From assembly GCA_036259875.1 (NCBI GenBank), contig DATAAZ010000013.1:1-42861 (forward strand): DNA of 42,861 nt, read 5' to 3'. A program made the translations under genes and the position numbers. This document shows positions 30,387 through 38,327 of this stretch, in pieces. Position 1 is the first letter of the stretch. Every line of letters begins with the position of its first letter. Origin of the DNA: DATAAZ01 sp036259875 (GTDB taxonomy: Bacteria; Actinomycetota; Thermoleophilia; Gaiellales; Gaiellaceae). The notes under the pieces are model-generated. The model was not told the DNA's origin. It saw only the letters and a list, made by a program, of their open reading frames with translations, and ran no database searches.

Positions 30387-31623
30387 CCGCCGCCGTAACG
30401 CCGCTCGCGCGCGTCCAGACGAGCTCGCCGCCTTTCACGACGCCGGCGACGTCGGCGCCGCCGAGGTGGTACGCGAGATAGCGCCAGTCGGGCGCGCCGA
30501 GAAGCACGATGTCGGCTGCGTAGCCGGGTGCGATTCGCCCGATACGGTCGGCCCGGCCGAGCACGTGGGCGGCGTTGACGGTGCACGCCGCGAGCGCTTC
30601 CGCAGGCGTCAGGCCGAGCTGGGTGCACGCGAGCGCGCAGACGACGGGGAGGCTCTCGCAGAACGCGCTTCCGGGGTTGAAGTCCGTCGCGAGCGCGACG
30701 GCGGCGCCGGCGTCGACGAGCGCGCGGCCCGGGGGCATCGGCCGGCCGAGGAAGAGGGCGGCGACAGGAAGGAGGACGGCGGCGACGTCGCTGGCGGCGA
30801 GCGTTCGGACGCCTTCCTCGCCCGTCGCCTCCAGGTGGTCGACGCTTCGCGCACCGAGCTCGACGGCGAGCCGGACGCCGCCCGCCTCCGTGAACTGGTC
30901 GGCGTGGAGGCGGAGCGCGAGCCCCTCGTCCGAGCATGCCTCGAGGTAGCGGCGCGCCTGCGCCACGTCGAAGGCGGCGCGCTCGAGGAAGACGTCGGCG
31001 GCCTCGGCCAGCCGGGCTGCCTCGGGAAGGACCTCGGCGAGGGCGAAGTCGAGGTACGGATCCCCGCTCGCGAACTCCGGCGGCACGGCGTGCGCCCCGA
31101 GCCAGGTCGGGACGCCGCCGCCGGCGCGGATCGCGCGAAGCTGCGCGAGCTCCGTCTCGCGGTCGAGCCCGTAGCCGGACTTCGCCTCGAACGTGGTCGT
31201 TCCGTGCGCGAGCATCCAGCCGCGGTGCCGCGCGACGGCGGCGTGGAGCACCTCCTCGCCGGCCGCCCGTGTCGCTCGCACCGTCGAGACGATTCCGCCC
31301 CCCGCGGCGTGGAGCGCCTCGTACGTCGCGCCCGAGGCGCGAAGCTCGAACTCGGCCGCGCGGTCGCCCGCGAAGCATGCGTGCGTATGGCAGTCGACGA
31401 GCCCCGGCAACGCCGCGCACCCGCGACCGTCGAGCTCGACCGCGCCGTCGCCGCTCCCTCCGAGATCGCGCATCCGTCCGACCTCGGCGACGACGCCGTC
31501 GCGGCAGAGCACGTAGGCGTCCTCGACGATCTCGAGCTCGCGAAGCGCGCGGCCTCGAAGCGGCGCGCCCCGGCCGGCCGGCGAGACGACCTGGGCCACG
31601 TCACGGACGAGGAGCGTGCTCAC
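30382..31623 (-). CDS. hutI: imidazolonepropionase
   Basis: Third step of histidine breakdown: imidazolone propionate to N-formimino-glutamate. The 413-residue amidohydrolase has GLVDCHTHACFAGDRAAEFELR with the metal HxH, KSGYGLDRETE, RLHADQF with a metal His, SVDHLEA, and ATDFNPGSAFCESLP with the metal Asp. Length is normal. The GTG at 31621-31623 has TACGGT 8 nt upstream. It follows hutU by 48 bp on the same strand, with its own promoter. Confidence 0.96.
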   Translation of the reverse strand: MSTLLVRDVAQVVSPAGRGAPLRGRALRELEIVEDAYVLCRDGVVAEVGRMRDLGGSGDGAVELDGRGCAALPGLVDCHTHACFAGDRAAEFELRASGATYEALHAAGGGIVSTVRATRAAGEEVLHAAVARHRGWMLAHGTTTFEAKSGYGLDRETELAQLRAIRAGGGVPTWLGAHAVPPEFASGDPYLDFALAEVLPEAARLAEAADVFLERAAFDVAQARRYLEACSDEGLALRLHADQFTEAGGVRLAVELGARSVDHLEATGEEGVRTLAASDVAAVLLPVAALFLGRPMPPGRALVDAGAAVALATDFNPGSAFCESLPVVCALACTQLGLTPAEALAACTVNAAHVLGRADRIGRIAPGYAADIVLLGAPDWRYLAYHLGGADVAGVVKGGELVWTRASGVTAAA

Positions 31624-31631
31624 GCGCGGGC

Positions 31632-31637
31632 ACCGTA
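31632..31637 (-). promoter_or_regulatory. -10 box of hutI (TACGGT)
   Basis: TACGGT on the minus strand, 8 nt before the hutI GTG, in the 48-bp gap after hutU. Confidence 0.45.
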
Positions 31638-31671
31638 ACCGGCGGCCGGGGCCAGGCGAGCGGGCCGGACG

Positions 31672-33381
31672 CTACGACGCGTCGACGCCGGGGAGCGCGA
31701 TGCCCGCTTCGCGTGCGGCTGCGAGCGCCTCGTCGTACCCCGCGTCCGCGTGGCGGACGACGCCCGTGCCGGGGTCGGTCGTCAGGACTCGCTCGAGCCG
31801 CTCTGCCGCCTCGTCGCTCCCGTCGGCAACGACGACCATCCCGGCGTGGATCGCGTTCCCGATCCCGACGCCGCCCCCGTGGTGGACGCTCACCCACGTC
31901 GCGCCCGCGGCGGTGTTCAGGAGCGCGTTCAGGATCGGCCAGTCCGCGATCGCGTCCGAGCCGTCGCGCATCGCCTCCGTCTCGCGGTACGGCGAGGCCA
32001 CCGACCCCGAATCGAGGTGGTCCCGTCCGATCACGACGGGCGCCCGCACGTCGCCCGAGCGGACGAGCTCGTTAATCGCCAGGCCCGCCTGGGCGCGCGC
32101 GCCGTAGCCGAGCCAGCAGATCCGGGCGGGCAGGCCCTGGAACGCGACTCGCTCGGGCGCGAGCTCGAGCCATCGCTGCAGGAGCGCGTCGTCGGGGAAG
32201 AGCTCGCGGAGCGTCGCGTCGATCGCCGCGATATCCGCCTCCTCGCCCGAGAGCGCAGCCCAACGAAACGGCCCCACGCCCCGGCAGAAGAGCGGCCGGA
32301 TGTAGGCCGGAACGAAGCCCGGGTATGTGAATGCGTCTTCGACTCCTGCCTCGCGCGCCTCTCCTCTCAGGTTGTTGCCATAATCGAAAACATAGGCGTT
32401 CGATCGGACGTACTCGAGGAGGCCGCGGACGTGGTCGGCGATCGAGGCGCGGGCGCGACGCAGGTACTCGTCCGGATCCGTCGCCCGAAGCGCCGCGGCG
32501 GCGTCCACGGAGAGACCTGCCGGGATGTATCCGTTCAACGGGTCGTGCGCCGCGGTCTGGTCCGTGACGAGGTCGAACGGCTCGCCGCGCCGCGCGAGCT
32601 CGGGCACGACCTCGGCAGCGTTGGCCAGCAGCGCGACCGAGAGAGCGCGCCCCTCGCGGGCGGCGCCACGGACGCGTGCGAGCGCGTCGTCGAGCGACGC
32701 GGTCGCCTCGTCGAGGTAGCGCGTCTCGAGGCGTCGCTCGATACGCGCGGGATCGACCTCGACGCAGAGGATCGCAGCACCCGCCATCGTCGCCGCGAGC
32801 GGCTGCGCGCCGCCCATCCCGCCGAGGCCGGCCGTCAACACGGTGCGCCCGGCGAGGTCGGGCGACCTGAAATGGCGCTCCCCAGCCGCCGCGAACGTCT
32901 GGTACGTCCCCTGGAGAATCCCCTGCGTGCCGATATAGATCCAGCTCCCCGCCGTCATCTGGCCGAACATCGTGAGGCCGAGCGCCTCGTGCCGGCGGAA
33001 CTCGTCCCACGTCGCCCACCGCGGTACGAGGAGCGAGTTGGCGATCAGGACGCGCGGCGCGCCGGCGTGTGTCCGGAAGACGCCGACGGGCTTCCCGCTC
33101 TGCACGAGCAGCGTCTCGTCGTCGTCGAGCTCGAGTAGCGAGCCGACGAGCGCCTTCAACGCCTCGTGGCTCCGCGCGGCCTTTCCGGAGCCGCCGTACA
33201 CGACGAGCTCCTCCGGCCGTTCCGCGACCTCGGCGTCGAGGTTGTTCAGGAGCATCCGAAGCGGTGCTTCGGTCTGCCAGGAGCGCGCGTTGAGCTCGGG
33301 CCCGCGGGGCGCGCGAATTGTGCGCAGGTCGCCGCAGAGCTCTTCGACGGTCGCCTCGCGCGACCGCGCCCCGACGCTCAT
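31672..33381 (-). CDS. hutU: urocanate hydratase
   Basis: Second step of histidine breakdown, using NAD as a cofactor. The 569-residue protein starts at ATG 33379-33381, with ATGA overlap to hutH. It carries the urocanase marks: QTEAPLRMLLNNLDAEVAERP, VYGGSGKAARS, GRTVLTAGLGGMGGAQPLAA (NAD loop), FDLVTDQTAAHDPLNGYIP, FDYGNNLRGEA, and FCRGVGPFRWAALSGEEADIA with the active-site Cys. VVIGRDHLDSGSVASPYRET and VSVHHGGGVGIGNAIHAGMV follow. All expected motifs are present. Upstream alternatives are out of register with the family. Confidence 0.97.
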   Translation of the reverse strand: MSVGARSREATVEELCGDLRTIRAPRGPELNARSWQTEAPLRMLLNNLDAEVAERPEELVVYGGSGKAARSHEALKALVGSLLELDDDETLLVQSGKPVGVFRTHAGAPRVLIANSLLVPRWATWDEFRRHEALGLTMFGQMTAGSWIYIGTQGILQGTYQTFAAAGERHFRSPDLAGRTVLTAGLGGMGGAQPLAATMAGAAILCVEVDPARIERRLETRYLDEATASLDDALARVRGAAREGRALSVALLANAAEVVPELARRGEPFDLVTDQTAAHDPLNGYIPAGLSVDAAAALRATDPDEYLRRARASIADHVRGLLEYVRSNAYVFDYGNNLRGEAREAGVEDAFTYPGFVPAYIRPLFCRGVGPFRWAALSGEEADIAAIDATLRELFPDDALLQRWLELAPERVAFQGLPARICWLGYGARAQAGLAINELVRSGDVRAPVVIGRDHLDSGSVASPYRETEAMRDGSDAIADWPILNALLNTAAGATWVSVHHGGGVGIGNAIHAGMVVVADGSDEAAERLERVLTTDPGTGVVRHADAGYDEALAAAREAGIALPGVDAS

Positions 33382-34925
33382 GCGAGCTCCCCGACCTCGG
33401 CCTCGACCGCCGCCACGAGCTCGCCCGACCGGATCGCCTCGGCGACCCGCTCGATGTCGGACGCGAGTGCGCGATCGTCGACGAGCTGCGGCGAAAGGGT
33501 CCGCACCGCGTCGTGTGCGGCGCGGACGCCGACGCCCGGCTCGAGCGGCGCCAGGAACTCGATGCCCTGAGCGCCGGCGAGGAGCTCGATCGCGAGCGCG
33601 CGCTCGGAGTTCGCCGTCACCTGCCAGCACTTGAGCGCGGCCGCGTTGCCCATCGAAACGTGATCCTCCTGTCCCGCGCTGGTCGGGATCGAGTCGACGC
33701 TCGCCGGGTGCGCCAGCACCTTGTTCTCGGAGACGAGCGAGGCGGCCACGTACTGCGGGATCATGAAACCGGAGTTGAGCCCGCCGTCCGGGGTCAGGAA
33801 CGCCGGCAGCCCGCCCGAGAGCGACGGGTTCGTGAGCCGCTCGACGCGCCGCTCGGAGATGCTCGCGAGCTCGGCGACCGCCATCGCGAGCGCATCGAGC
33901 GCGAACGCGAGCGGCTGCCCATGGAAGTTGCCGTTCGAGACGAGTTCACCCTCGTCCACGAGGACGAGCGGGTTGTCGGTCGCCGCGTTCAGCTCCACCG
34001 CGACGACGCCGCCCGCGTAGGCGAGCAAGTCGCGGCTTGCCCCGTGGACCTGCGGTGCGCACCGCAGCGAGTAGGCGTCCTGCACCTTGTCGCACCACCG
34101 GTGCGCTTCGATGATCGCCGAACCGTCGACGAGCCGGAGGACGTTCGCCGCCGACGCCGCCTGGCCGGGCAGCGGCCGGAGGGCGTGGATCTCGGGCCGA
34201 AACGCGACGCGCGAGCCCTGAAGCGCCTCGACGGACATCGCGCACGCGATGTCCGCTGCCTTGGCGAGCCGGCGCGCGCGCACGAGCGCGAGCGCGCCGA
34301 CAGCGCTCATGAACTGCGTGCCGTTGATGAGCGAGAGCCCTTCCTTCGCGCCGAGGCGGATGGGCTCGAGCCCCGCCTGCGCGAGCGCGTCGGCGCCCGG
34401 GAGGAGCGCTCCGTCGACGCGCACTGCCCCCTCGCCCACGAGCGGAAGCGCCAGGTGCGCGAGCGGCGCGAGGTCTCCGGAGGCCCCGACCGAGCCGCGG
34501 CTCGGGACGTGCGGGACGAGCCCGGCCGACAGGCATCTGAGCAGGAGCTCGACCGTTTCCGCGCGCGCACCCGAGTACCCCTTCGCGAGCGCGTTCGCGC
34601 GCAGGAGCATCGCTGCACGCACGACCTCGTCCGGGTACGGGTCCCCCACCCCGCACGCATGGCTTCGGAGGAGCCTCAATTGGAGCTCCTCGGAGAGCTC
34701 CGGCGGGATCGTCCGCTCGACGAAGCGGCCGAACCCCGTGTTGATGCCGTACGTGTGCTCGCCGGCGCTCCGGCTCGCCGCCTCCTCGACGAGCGCGCGC
34801 GCCGCAGCGATCTTCTCGCGCGCATCGTCCGAAAGCTCCGCCTGCGCGCCCTCTACCGCGACCGCCCAGACGTCGTCGAAGGCTAGGTCCTCGCCGGTCA
34901 GCGAGACGGTGCGGGTCACCGCCAT
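33378..34925 (-). CDS. hutH: histidine ammonia-lyase
   Basis: First step of histidine breakdown: histidine to urocanate plus ammonia. The 515-residue protein has YGINTGFG at 59-66 and the MIO-forming triad Ala148-Ser149-Gly150 in GSVGASGDLAPLAHLAL. LINGTQFM, QDAYSLRCAPQVHGASRD, NGNFHGQPLAFALDAL and the closing SAGQEDHVSMG follow. Length matches the family. The ATG at 34923-34925 has TAGACT 8 nt upstream, and it is followed by hutU with an ATGA overlap. It heads the hutH-hutU unit. Confidence 0.97.
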   Translation of the reverse strand: MAVTRTVSLTGEDLAFDDVWAVAVEGAQAELSDDAREKIAAARALVEEAASRSAGEHTYGINTGFGRFVERTIPPELSEELQLRLLRSHACGVGDPYPDEVVRAAMLLRANALAKGYSGARAETVELLLRCLSAGLVPHVPSRGSVGASGDLAPLAHLALPLVGEGAVRVDGALLPGADALAQAGLEPIRLGAKEGLSLINGTQFMSAVGALALVRARRLAKAADIACAMSVEALQGSRVAFRPEIHALRPLPGQAASAANVLRLVDGSAIIEAHRWCDKVQDAYSLRCAPQVHGASRDLLAYAGGVVAVELNAATDNPLVLVDEGELVSNGNFHGQPLAFALDALAMAVAELASISERRVERLTNPSLSGGLPAFLTPDGGLNSGFMIPQYVAASLVSENKVLAHPASVDSIPTSAGQEDHVSMGNAAALKCWQVTANSERALAIELLAGAQGIEFLAPLEPGVGVRAAHDAVRTLSPQLVDDRALASDIERVAEAIRSGELVAAVEAEVGELA

Positions 34926-34933
34926 CGTCGCCA

Positions 34934-34939
34934 AGTCTA
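34934..34939 (-). promoter_or_regulatory. -10 box of hutH (TAGACT)
   Basis: TAGACT on the minus strand, 8 nt before the hutH ATG, with no ribosome binding site between. No operator-like repeat for a HutC-type repressor is evident nearby. Confidence 0.5.
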
Positions 34940-34980
34940 GTTCGCGCCCACGGGCCCGCCCGACGCGCGAGACTGGCGCG

Positions 34981-35451
34981 GTGTCGGTCGGAGACACCGC
35001 CTCGTACGGCGACGCCGTTCGGGCGCTCGCGCTCTCGCTCCCCGAGGCGTACGAGGACGCCCCCTGGGGTCATCCGGTGTTCAAGGTCGCGGACAACCGC
35101 ATGTTCGCGGGGATGTCAGCGGCGCCGGAAGGTCTGCTCGTGACCGCGAAGCTCGCGCCCGAGGAACGGGAGGTCGCGGAGCTCCTGCCGTACGCGCGGC
35201 GCGCTCGCTACGTCGGCCGCTACGGGTGGTTCACCGCGACCGTCACGGACGAGGAGACGCTCGCGACCGCGCTCGACTGGGTCCGGGAGAGCTACTGGCT
35301 CCGCGCGCCGGCCCGCCTCCGCGCGGCCGTCGAGGCGGAAGGCAACTCGGCTACGGATCGAGGAGGCGCAGCTCGAGCACGTGCCGCGCGTCAAATCCGT
35401 CGATCCGAAGCAGGGCGCCCGCAGCGGCGACCGCCGCGCCCGCCGCCATGA
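34981..35451 (+). CDS. MmcQ/YjbR family protein
   Basis: A 156-residue protein of the MmcQ/YjbR DNA-binding-like fold. Typical parts are YGDAVRALALSLPEAYEDAPWGHPVFKVADNRMFAGM, a basic strand (GLLVTAKLAPEEREVAE), and RYGWFTATVTDEETLATALDWVRESYWL. The family domain ends near residue 120. The last 35 residues (Arg/Pro-rich) are read from the antisense of the convergent formimidoyltransferase gene and are probably non-conserved. The start is GTG 34981; a weak GAGACT box lies 6 nt upstream. It is divergent from hutH. Function is unknown; a link to histidine use is only positional. Confidence 0.8.
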   Translation: MSVGDTASYGDAVRALALSLPEAYEDAPWGHPVFKVADNRMFAGMSAAPEGLLVTAKLAPEEREVAELLPYARRARYVGRYGWFTATVTDEETLATALDWVRESYWLRAPARLRAAVEAEGNSATDRGGAARARAARQIRRSEAGRPQRRPPRPPP

Positions 35452-36238
35452 GCCCGACGAGCTCGCTGCCGACGACCTCGGCCCCGCGCGCCTCCGCCTC
35501 CGCAGCGATCCGCGCGACGATCTCGTGCAGCGCCGCTGCCTCCCAGTCCGTCACGTTCATGCTCACCTGGACGAGGCCCGCCCGAGGCAATTCGAGCCCG
35601 AGCGCCCGCACGCCCGGGAAGCCGCCGTCGCGCTCGCGAACGAGCCGCGCGATCTCGCGCGCGACCCCGACGTCGGCCGCCCGCAGGTTCACGTTGAACG
35701 CGATGAGGGGCCGGCGAACGCCGACGATCGCCGCGCCTGCGCTCGCATGCAGCCGGGGAGGGCCCCGGTCGGGGACGAGCTCGCCCGCGTCGATGCGCCG
35801 CTGGAGCTCCTCGGGGCCGCCGCGCCGGTAGAAGGCGGGCTCGCGGCCGTCCTCGGTCAGCCGTCCGTAGAAGAAGACCGGGAGCCCGAGCTCGTCGGCG
35901 AGCCGGTCGGCGAGGACGAGCGCAGCCGCCCGCGCGCGGTCCTCGTCCTCGGGCCGGAGAGGCACGATCGGGACGACGTCCGCCACTCCGATCCGAGGGT
36001 GGGCTCCCTCGTGGGCGCCAAGGTCGATGAGATCGACGGCCGCGCGAATGCCTGCGATGAGCGTCGCGACGAGCTCCTCGCCGAAGCCGACGAGCGTGTA
36101 GACGGAGCGATGGTGGTCGGCGTCGACGTGTACGTCGAGCAGCCGAGCCGGCTGCGACATCGCGCGTCGGAGGGGCACGAGGACGCGCTCGTCGCGCCCC
36201 TCGGAGATGTTCGGCACCGACTCGAGCGGGAGCGGCAC
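35351..36238 (-). CDS. ftcD: glutamate formimidoyltransferase
   Basis: Transfers the formimino group of N-formimino-glutamate to tetrahydrofolate, completing histidine breakdown to glutamate. The 295-residue protein matches the formiminotransferase N- and C-subdomains: LESVPNISEGRDERV, HVDADHHRSVYTLVG, GAHPRIGVADVVPIVPL, PVFFYGRL, RRPLIAFNVNLR and LVQVSMNVTD. The cyclodeaminase half found in animal FTCD is absent, and no separate cyclodeaminase is visible in the window. The GTG at 36236-36238 has TATCCT 6 nt upstream. It lies apart from hutHUI with its own promoter and overlaps the convergent YjbR-like frame by 101 bp. Confidence 0.94.
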   Translation of the reverse strand: MPLPLESVPNISEGRDERVLVPLRRAMSQPARLLDVHVDADHHRSVYTLVGFGEELVATLIAGIRAAVDLIDLGAHEGAHPRIGVADVVPIVPLRPEDEDRARAAALVLADRLADELGLPVFFYGRLTEDGREPAFYRRGGPEELQRRIDAGELVPDRGPPRLHASAGAAIVGVRRPLIAFNVNLRAADVGVAREIARLVRERDGGFPGVRALGLELPRAGLVQVSMNVTDWEAAALHEIVARIAAEAEARGAEVVGSELVGLMAAGAAVAAAGALLRIDGFDARHVLELRLLDP

Positions 36239-36244
36239 CGCGCA

Positions 36245-36250
36245 AGGATA
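36245..36250 (-). promoter_or_regulatory. -10 box of ftcD (TATCCT)
   Basis: TATCCT on the minus strand, 6 nt before the ftcD GTG. Leaderless-type spacing. Confidence 0.45.
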
Positions 36251-36361
36251 CGGCGACCTGTCGGGCGGCAGACGACGCGCGGCCGGCCGTCGTTCCGCCC
36301 GGGACCTTCCGCGAGGCCCGCCGAGCTCTCCCTCGGGACCGCCTGTGCAGCACCCCAGGGG

Positions 36362-36395
36362 GCGAGCGGCGCCGCGCGGCGCGCGCGCCGCTCGC
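36362..36395. repeat. long GC inverted repeat in the ftcD/ABC exporter intergenic region
   Basis: A perfect 11-bp inverted repeat (GCGAGCGGCGC / GCGCCGCTCGC) with a 12-nt loop lies in the middle of the 270-bp non-coding stretch 36251-36520. A second smaller hairpin (CGCCGA / TCGGCG, 36484-36501) lies just before the exporter promoter. Neither has a T-tract. They lie between two divergent promoters, so they could be protein-binding or cruciform-forming sites. No gene is seen in the stretch. Confidence 0.5.
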
Positions 36396-36520
36396 GGGAC
36401 GGCGCGGAATTCGGCGCGCGGGGCCGCGTCCGCGACGCCCCCGAGAAGTTCACGCCACGCGCCGGCGACGTAGCGCCGACACGCGCCGATCCGGGTCGGC
36501 GTGCGGCGGAACGGGCGCGC

Positions 36521-36526
36521 TAGAGT
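36521..36526 (+). promoter_or_regulatory. -10 box of the ABC exporter operon (TAGAGT)
   Basis: TAGAGT on the plus strand, 5 nt before the TTG at 36532 and 17 nt before the in-frame GTG at 36544. Confidence 0.45.
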
Positions 36527-36531
36527 CCTCG

Positions 36532-38325
36532 TTGAACTTAGTCGTGGCTAACTCGAGTCCGCCTTTTCGCCGCACCTTCGTCCGTCTACTCGGGTTCTTG
36601 CGGCCCTACCGGTGGTCGCTCCTCGCGTCGGTCGTCCTCGCCGTCGGCTCGCAGGTCGCCGGCCTCGCGATCCCGTGGCTGACGGGCTACGCGATCGACC
36701 ACGCGCTCCCCGGCGAGGACGGGCGCCTGCTCGCGATCGTCGTCGGGCTCGTCGTGCTCGCCGGCACCGCGAAGGCCGCGATGCTCGTCGCGCGGCGCTT
36801 CATCGCCGGCCGCCAGGCGCTCGGCGTCGAGTTCGACCTCCGCAACGCGCTCTACTCGCGCCTCCTGCGCCTGTCCTGGGGCTTCTACGACCGCCACCAG
36901 ACGGGGCAGCTCATGTCGCGCGCGACGGTGGATCTCCAGTCCGTCCGCTTCTTCCTCGGCTACGGGCTCATCTTCTTCTTCCAGCACGTGATGACGGTCG
37001 TGACCGTCACCGCGATCCTCCTAGTGATCGACTGGAAGCTCGCGCTCGTCGCGCTCGCGATCACGCCGATCCTCTGTGTGTCGGCGTTCCTCTATTCGCG
37101 CCGCTCGCACCCGATCCTGAAGGACGTCCAGCAGCGCCTCGCCGACCTGACGACCGTCGCCGAGGAGAACATCGTCGGCGTCAACGTCGTGAAGGCGTTC
37201 GCGCAGGAGCCGCGCGAGGAGGCGAAGTTCGCGAACCGAAACGAAGCGCTCTTCGACGTCTCGCGCCAGGCGCTCCGCCAGCGAGCCCTCTACACGCCGC
37301 TGATGTCGTTCCTGCCTCTCCTCGCGCAGGCCGCCGTCCTGCTCGCCGGGGGGCGGCGCGTCGTCGACGGCGACCTCTCGCTCGGCGCGTTCGTCGCGTT
37401 CAACGTCTACCTCCTGATGCTGGTCTGGCCGCTCCGAATGCTCGGCTACTGGATCAACGAGTTCCAGCGGACGGTCGCCTCGGGCGAGCGGATCTTCGAG
37501 GTGCTCGACGAGCCCGAGGAGATCACCGAGCGGCCCGGCGCACGGCCGCTCCCCGCCGGCGGCGGCGAGCTCCGCTTCGAGGGCGTCACGTTCGGGTACG
37601 ACCCGGCCCGCCCCGTGCTCGAGGACATCAACCTCGAGATCGAGCCGGGCACGACGGTCGCGCTGATCGGCCACACCGGCTCCGGCAAGACGACGCTGAC
37701 CGCGCTCGTGCCGCGCTTCTACGACGTGACGGACGGGCGCGTCCTCCTCGACGGCCTCGACGTCCGCGACGTGACGATCGCCGATCTGCGTCGAGCGGTC
37801 GGGCTCGTCTCCCAGGATCCGTTCCTCTTCTCCGCGACCGTCCGGGAAAACATCGCGTTCGGCGCGCTGGAGGCGACCGACGAGGACGTCGAGCGGGCCG
37901 CGCGCATGGCACAGGCGCACGATTTCATCGCCGCGCTCCCCAACGGGTACGACACGGTGATCGGCGAGCGCGGGATCACGCTCTCGGGCGGCCAGCGGCA
38001 GCGGATCGCGATCGCGCGCGCCATTCTCGTCGACCCGCGCGTGCTCGTCCTGGATGACGCGACTGCCTCGGTGGACGCGACGACGGAGGCGCGCATCCGG
38101 CTCGGCCTCCGCGAGGCGATGCGCGGGCGCACGACGCTGATCATCGCGCACCGCCTCTCAACGATCTCGCTCGCGGACGAGGTCGTCGTCCTCGAGCACG
38201 GACGGATCGTCGCGCGCGGGACGCGGGACGAACTCGCCGAGACGAGCCCGGTCTACCGCGAGATCGTGGAGCACGGGCTCGTGGAGGCTCGCGTCCTCAC
38301 CGAGGCCGAGGAGGCGACCGCCTAG
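36532..38325 (+). CDS. ABC exporter half-transporter, degenerate-site subunit
   Basis: A 597-residue type IV (ABC-B-like) half-transporter: about six membrane helices (roughly 20-320) followed by a nucleotide-binding domain. Walker A is GHTGSGKTT at 380-388, the Q-loop is VSQDPFLFS, the signature LSGGQ starts at 484, and the switch is IIAHRLSTI. Walker B is VLVLDDATASVD, where the catalytic Glu is Asp509. With its partner downstream this is the pattern of heterodimeric exporters such as TM287/288, whose TM287 also has Asp here. The start is TTG 36532, which fits the -10 spacing; GTG 36544 is the alternative. It is 2 bp from the next gene. The substrate is unknown; drugs or lipids are typical. 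Confidence 0.95.
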   Translation: MNLVVANSSPPFRRTFVRLLGFLRPYRWSLLASVVLAVGSQVAGLAIPWLTGYAIDHALPGEDGRLLAIVVGLVVLAGTAKAAMLVARRFIAGRQALGVEFDLRNALYSRLLRLSWGFYDRHQTGQLMSRATVDLQSVRFFLGYGLIFFFQHVMTVVTVTAILLVIDWKLALVALAITPILCVSAFLYSRRSHPILKDVQQRLADLTTVAEENIVGVNVVKAFAQEPREEAKFANRNEALFDVSRQALRQRALYTPLMSFLPLLAQAAVLLAGGRRVVDGDLSLGAFVAFNVYLLMLVWPLRMLGYWINEFQRTVASGERIFEVLDEPEEITERPGARPLPAGGGELRFEGVTFGYDPARPVLEDINLEIEPGTTVALIGHTGSGKTTLTALVPRFYDVTDGRVLLDGLDVRDVTIADLRRAVGLVSQDPFLFSATVRENIAFGALEATDEDVERAARMAQAHDFIAALPNGYDTVIGERGITLSGGQRQRIAIARAILVDPRVLVLDDATASVDATTEARIRLGLREAMRGRTTLIIAHRLSTISLADEVVVLEHGRIVARGTRDELAETSPVYREIVEHGLVEARVLTEAEEATA

Positions 38326-38327
38326 CC

